DNA of 64,000 nucleotides from Acidisoma silvae (GTDB lineage: Bacteria > Pseudomonadota > Alphaproteobacteria > Acetobacterales > Acetobacteraceae): positions 186,001-250,000 of the forward strand of contig NZ_JAESVB010000005.1 of the NCBI RefSeq assembly GCF_020618775.1. The letters run 5' to 3'. The notes beneath the pieces were generated by a model that saw only the letters and a program-made list of their open reading frames with translations, did no database searches and was not told the origin of the DNA. Shown here one piece after another: positions 63,433-64,000 of the stretch. Made by a program: the position numbers and the translations under genes. Every line of letters begins with the position of its first letter. The stretch's first letter is position 1.

Positions 63433-64000
63433 ATGTCCGACACCATCAGTGGCGCGCCGAGCGTTTCGGACTATCTCAACGCGTCCTACTGGGCCTATTC
63501 CCAGGCCGGCACGCCCTATCCCGATCGCGACACGACGCTGCCAACCGGCTTCAGCTATTTCACCGTGAATGGCCAGAACCTGATCGAATACGACCCGGCT
63601 GTCGGCCTGTATGCCGCTGCGGTCATCGATTCTTCGGGCAATCTGCTGGTGACCTTCGAAGGTACGAACGTCCATACCGGCAATGACACATTCACCGCCG
63701 CGCAGATCCTGGACGATGCGTCCATCGTCGAGGGCATCAATGCCCCATCCTATCAGCCGGCGCTGACCTTCACCCAGACCGTGCTGGCCGATGCGGAAGC
63801 CGCTGGGTACAGCGTGTCGAATATCTTCGTCACCGGGCATTCCCTGGGCGCGGCCGAAGCGGAATATGTCGCAACGCAGACCGGGCTTTCCGGCACCACC
63901 TTCGGCACGCCCGGCATCCCGACAGGCGATATCCCGGCCAGCACCACGTCCGTCATGACCGATTACGTGGAACGCGGCGATCCGGTCGGCAATTACGCGG
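63433..64000 (+). CDS. Lipase-like alpha/beta hydrolase (partial)
   Basis: The frame is open from ATG 63433 to the window end (189 residues visible). It has no signal peptide. LLVTFEGTN near residue 71 matches the oxyanion strand of class 3 lipases and GHSLGAAEAEYVA has the nucleophile Ser137. The FGTPGIP segment after it also fits. Proteins with such starts and many Asp, Asn and Gly are often type I-secreted enzymes with C-terminal calcium repeats; that end is outside the window. Confidence 0.7.
   Translation, partial: MSDTISGAPSVSDYLNASYWAYSQAGTPYPDRDTTLPTGFSYFTVNGQNLIEYDPAVGLYAAAVIDSSGNLLVTFEGTNVHTGNDTFTAAQILDDASIVEGINAPSYQPALTFTQTVLADAEAAGYSVSNIFVTGHSLGAAEAEYVATQTGLSGTTFGTPGIPTGDIPASTTSVMTDYVERGDPVGNYA

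Overview
This 64 kb window is GC-rich (low to mid 60s percent by eye) chromosomal DNA from an alphaproteobacterium, most likely Rhodospirillales or Acetobacteraceae-like. That placement is inferred from gene content: an ECF sigma factor with an NrsF-type anti-sigma, a Che3/Wsp-like chemosensory operon, Rieske and flavoprotein catabolic genes, and the murA-dcd pairing. I found no rRNA operon, CRISPR array, prophage or intact insertion sequence. One tRNA gene is present, tRNA-Thr(GGT).

Left part (1-19.6 kb). A ribose-type sugar ABC importer runs leftward off the edge (ATPase, permease, binding protein) and faces a glycerate 2-kinase. Next come an ECF sigma/NrsF pair with a divergent Tat-exported hydrolase, a PLP decarboxylase, a zinc alcohol dehydrogenase, a TetR repressor divergent from a short-chain dehydrogenase with two tandem operators over a clear promoter, a GFA protein, an exported sulfatase, an SDR/HxlR divergent pair, an MFS exporter with ferredoxin-NADP reductase, a sugar kinase fused to a GatZ/KbaZ domain, and msrA.

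Chemosensory block (19.6-30.4 kb). One tightly packed leftward operon encodes CheW, CheR-TPR, CheW, MCP, CheA-REC, CheB, a REC-REC-histidine kinase and a REC-PAS-histidine kinase. The order recalls Wsp and the Che3 cyst-development system of Rhodospirillum centenum. No diguanylate cyclase lies inside the block.

Middle (30.5-44.7 kb). A copper amine oxidase with an amine/amino acid permease is followed by FtsB, an OmpA-like lipoprotein, CydDC, Dps, a polyprenyl diphosphate synthase, an rRNA/tRNA-type N6-adenine methyltransferase, SCO1/SenC, a MYG1-family protein, a CBS-BON protein and a cold shock protein.

Catabolic operon (45.0-52.4 kb). Six co-directional, overlapping or closely spaced genes encode a Rieske oxygenase of the quaternary-ammonium type, its flavin/2Fe-2S reductase, a Cys/Met-metabolism PLP enzyme, and three amine-oxidising flavoproteins. 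My reading is stepwise N-demethylation of a methylated amino acid followed by PLP-dependent cleavage. The substrate is unknown, and this is the best candidate here for an undescribed pathway.

Right part (52.4-64 kb). It holds apaG, murA, dcd, a small basic protein, an amino acid permease, tRNA-Thr with a DUF1902/HicA toxin-antitoxin pair, a tautomerase, an adhesin-E-like secreted protein, MntR facing a non-canonical NRAMP transporter with a 59-residue membrane protein behind it, an unknown acidic protein, murJ, and a lipase-like gene cut by the window edge. Composite extragenic palindromes recur at four intergenic sites.
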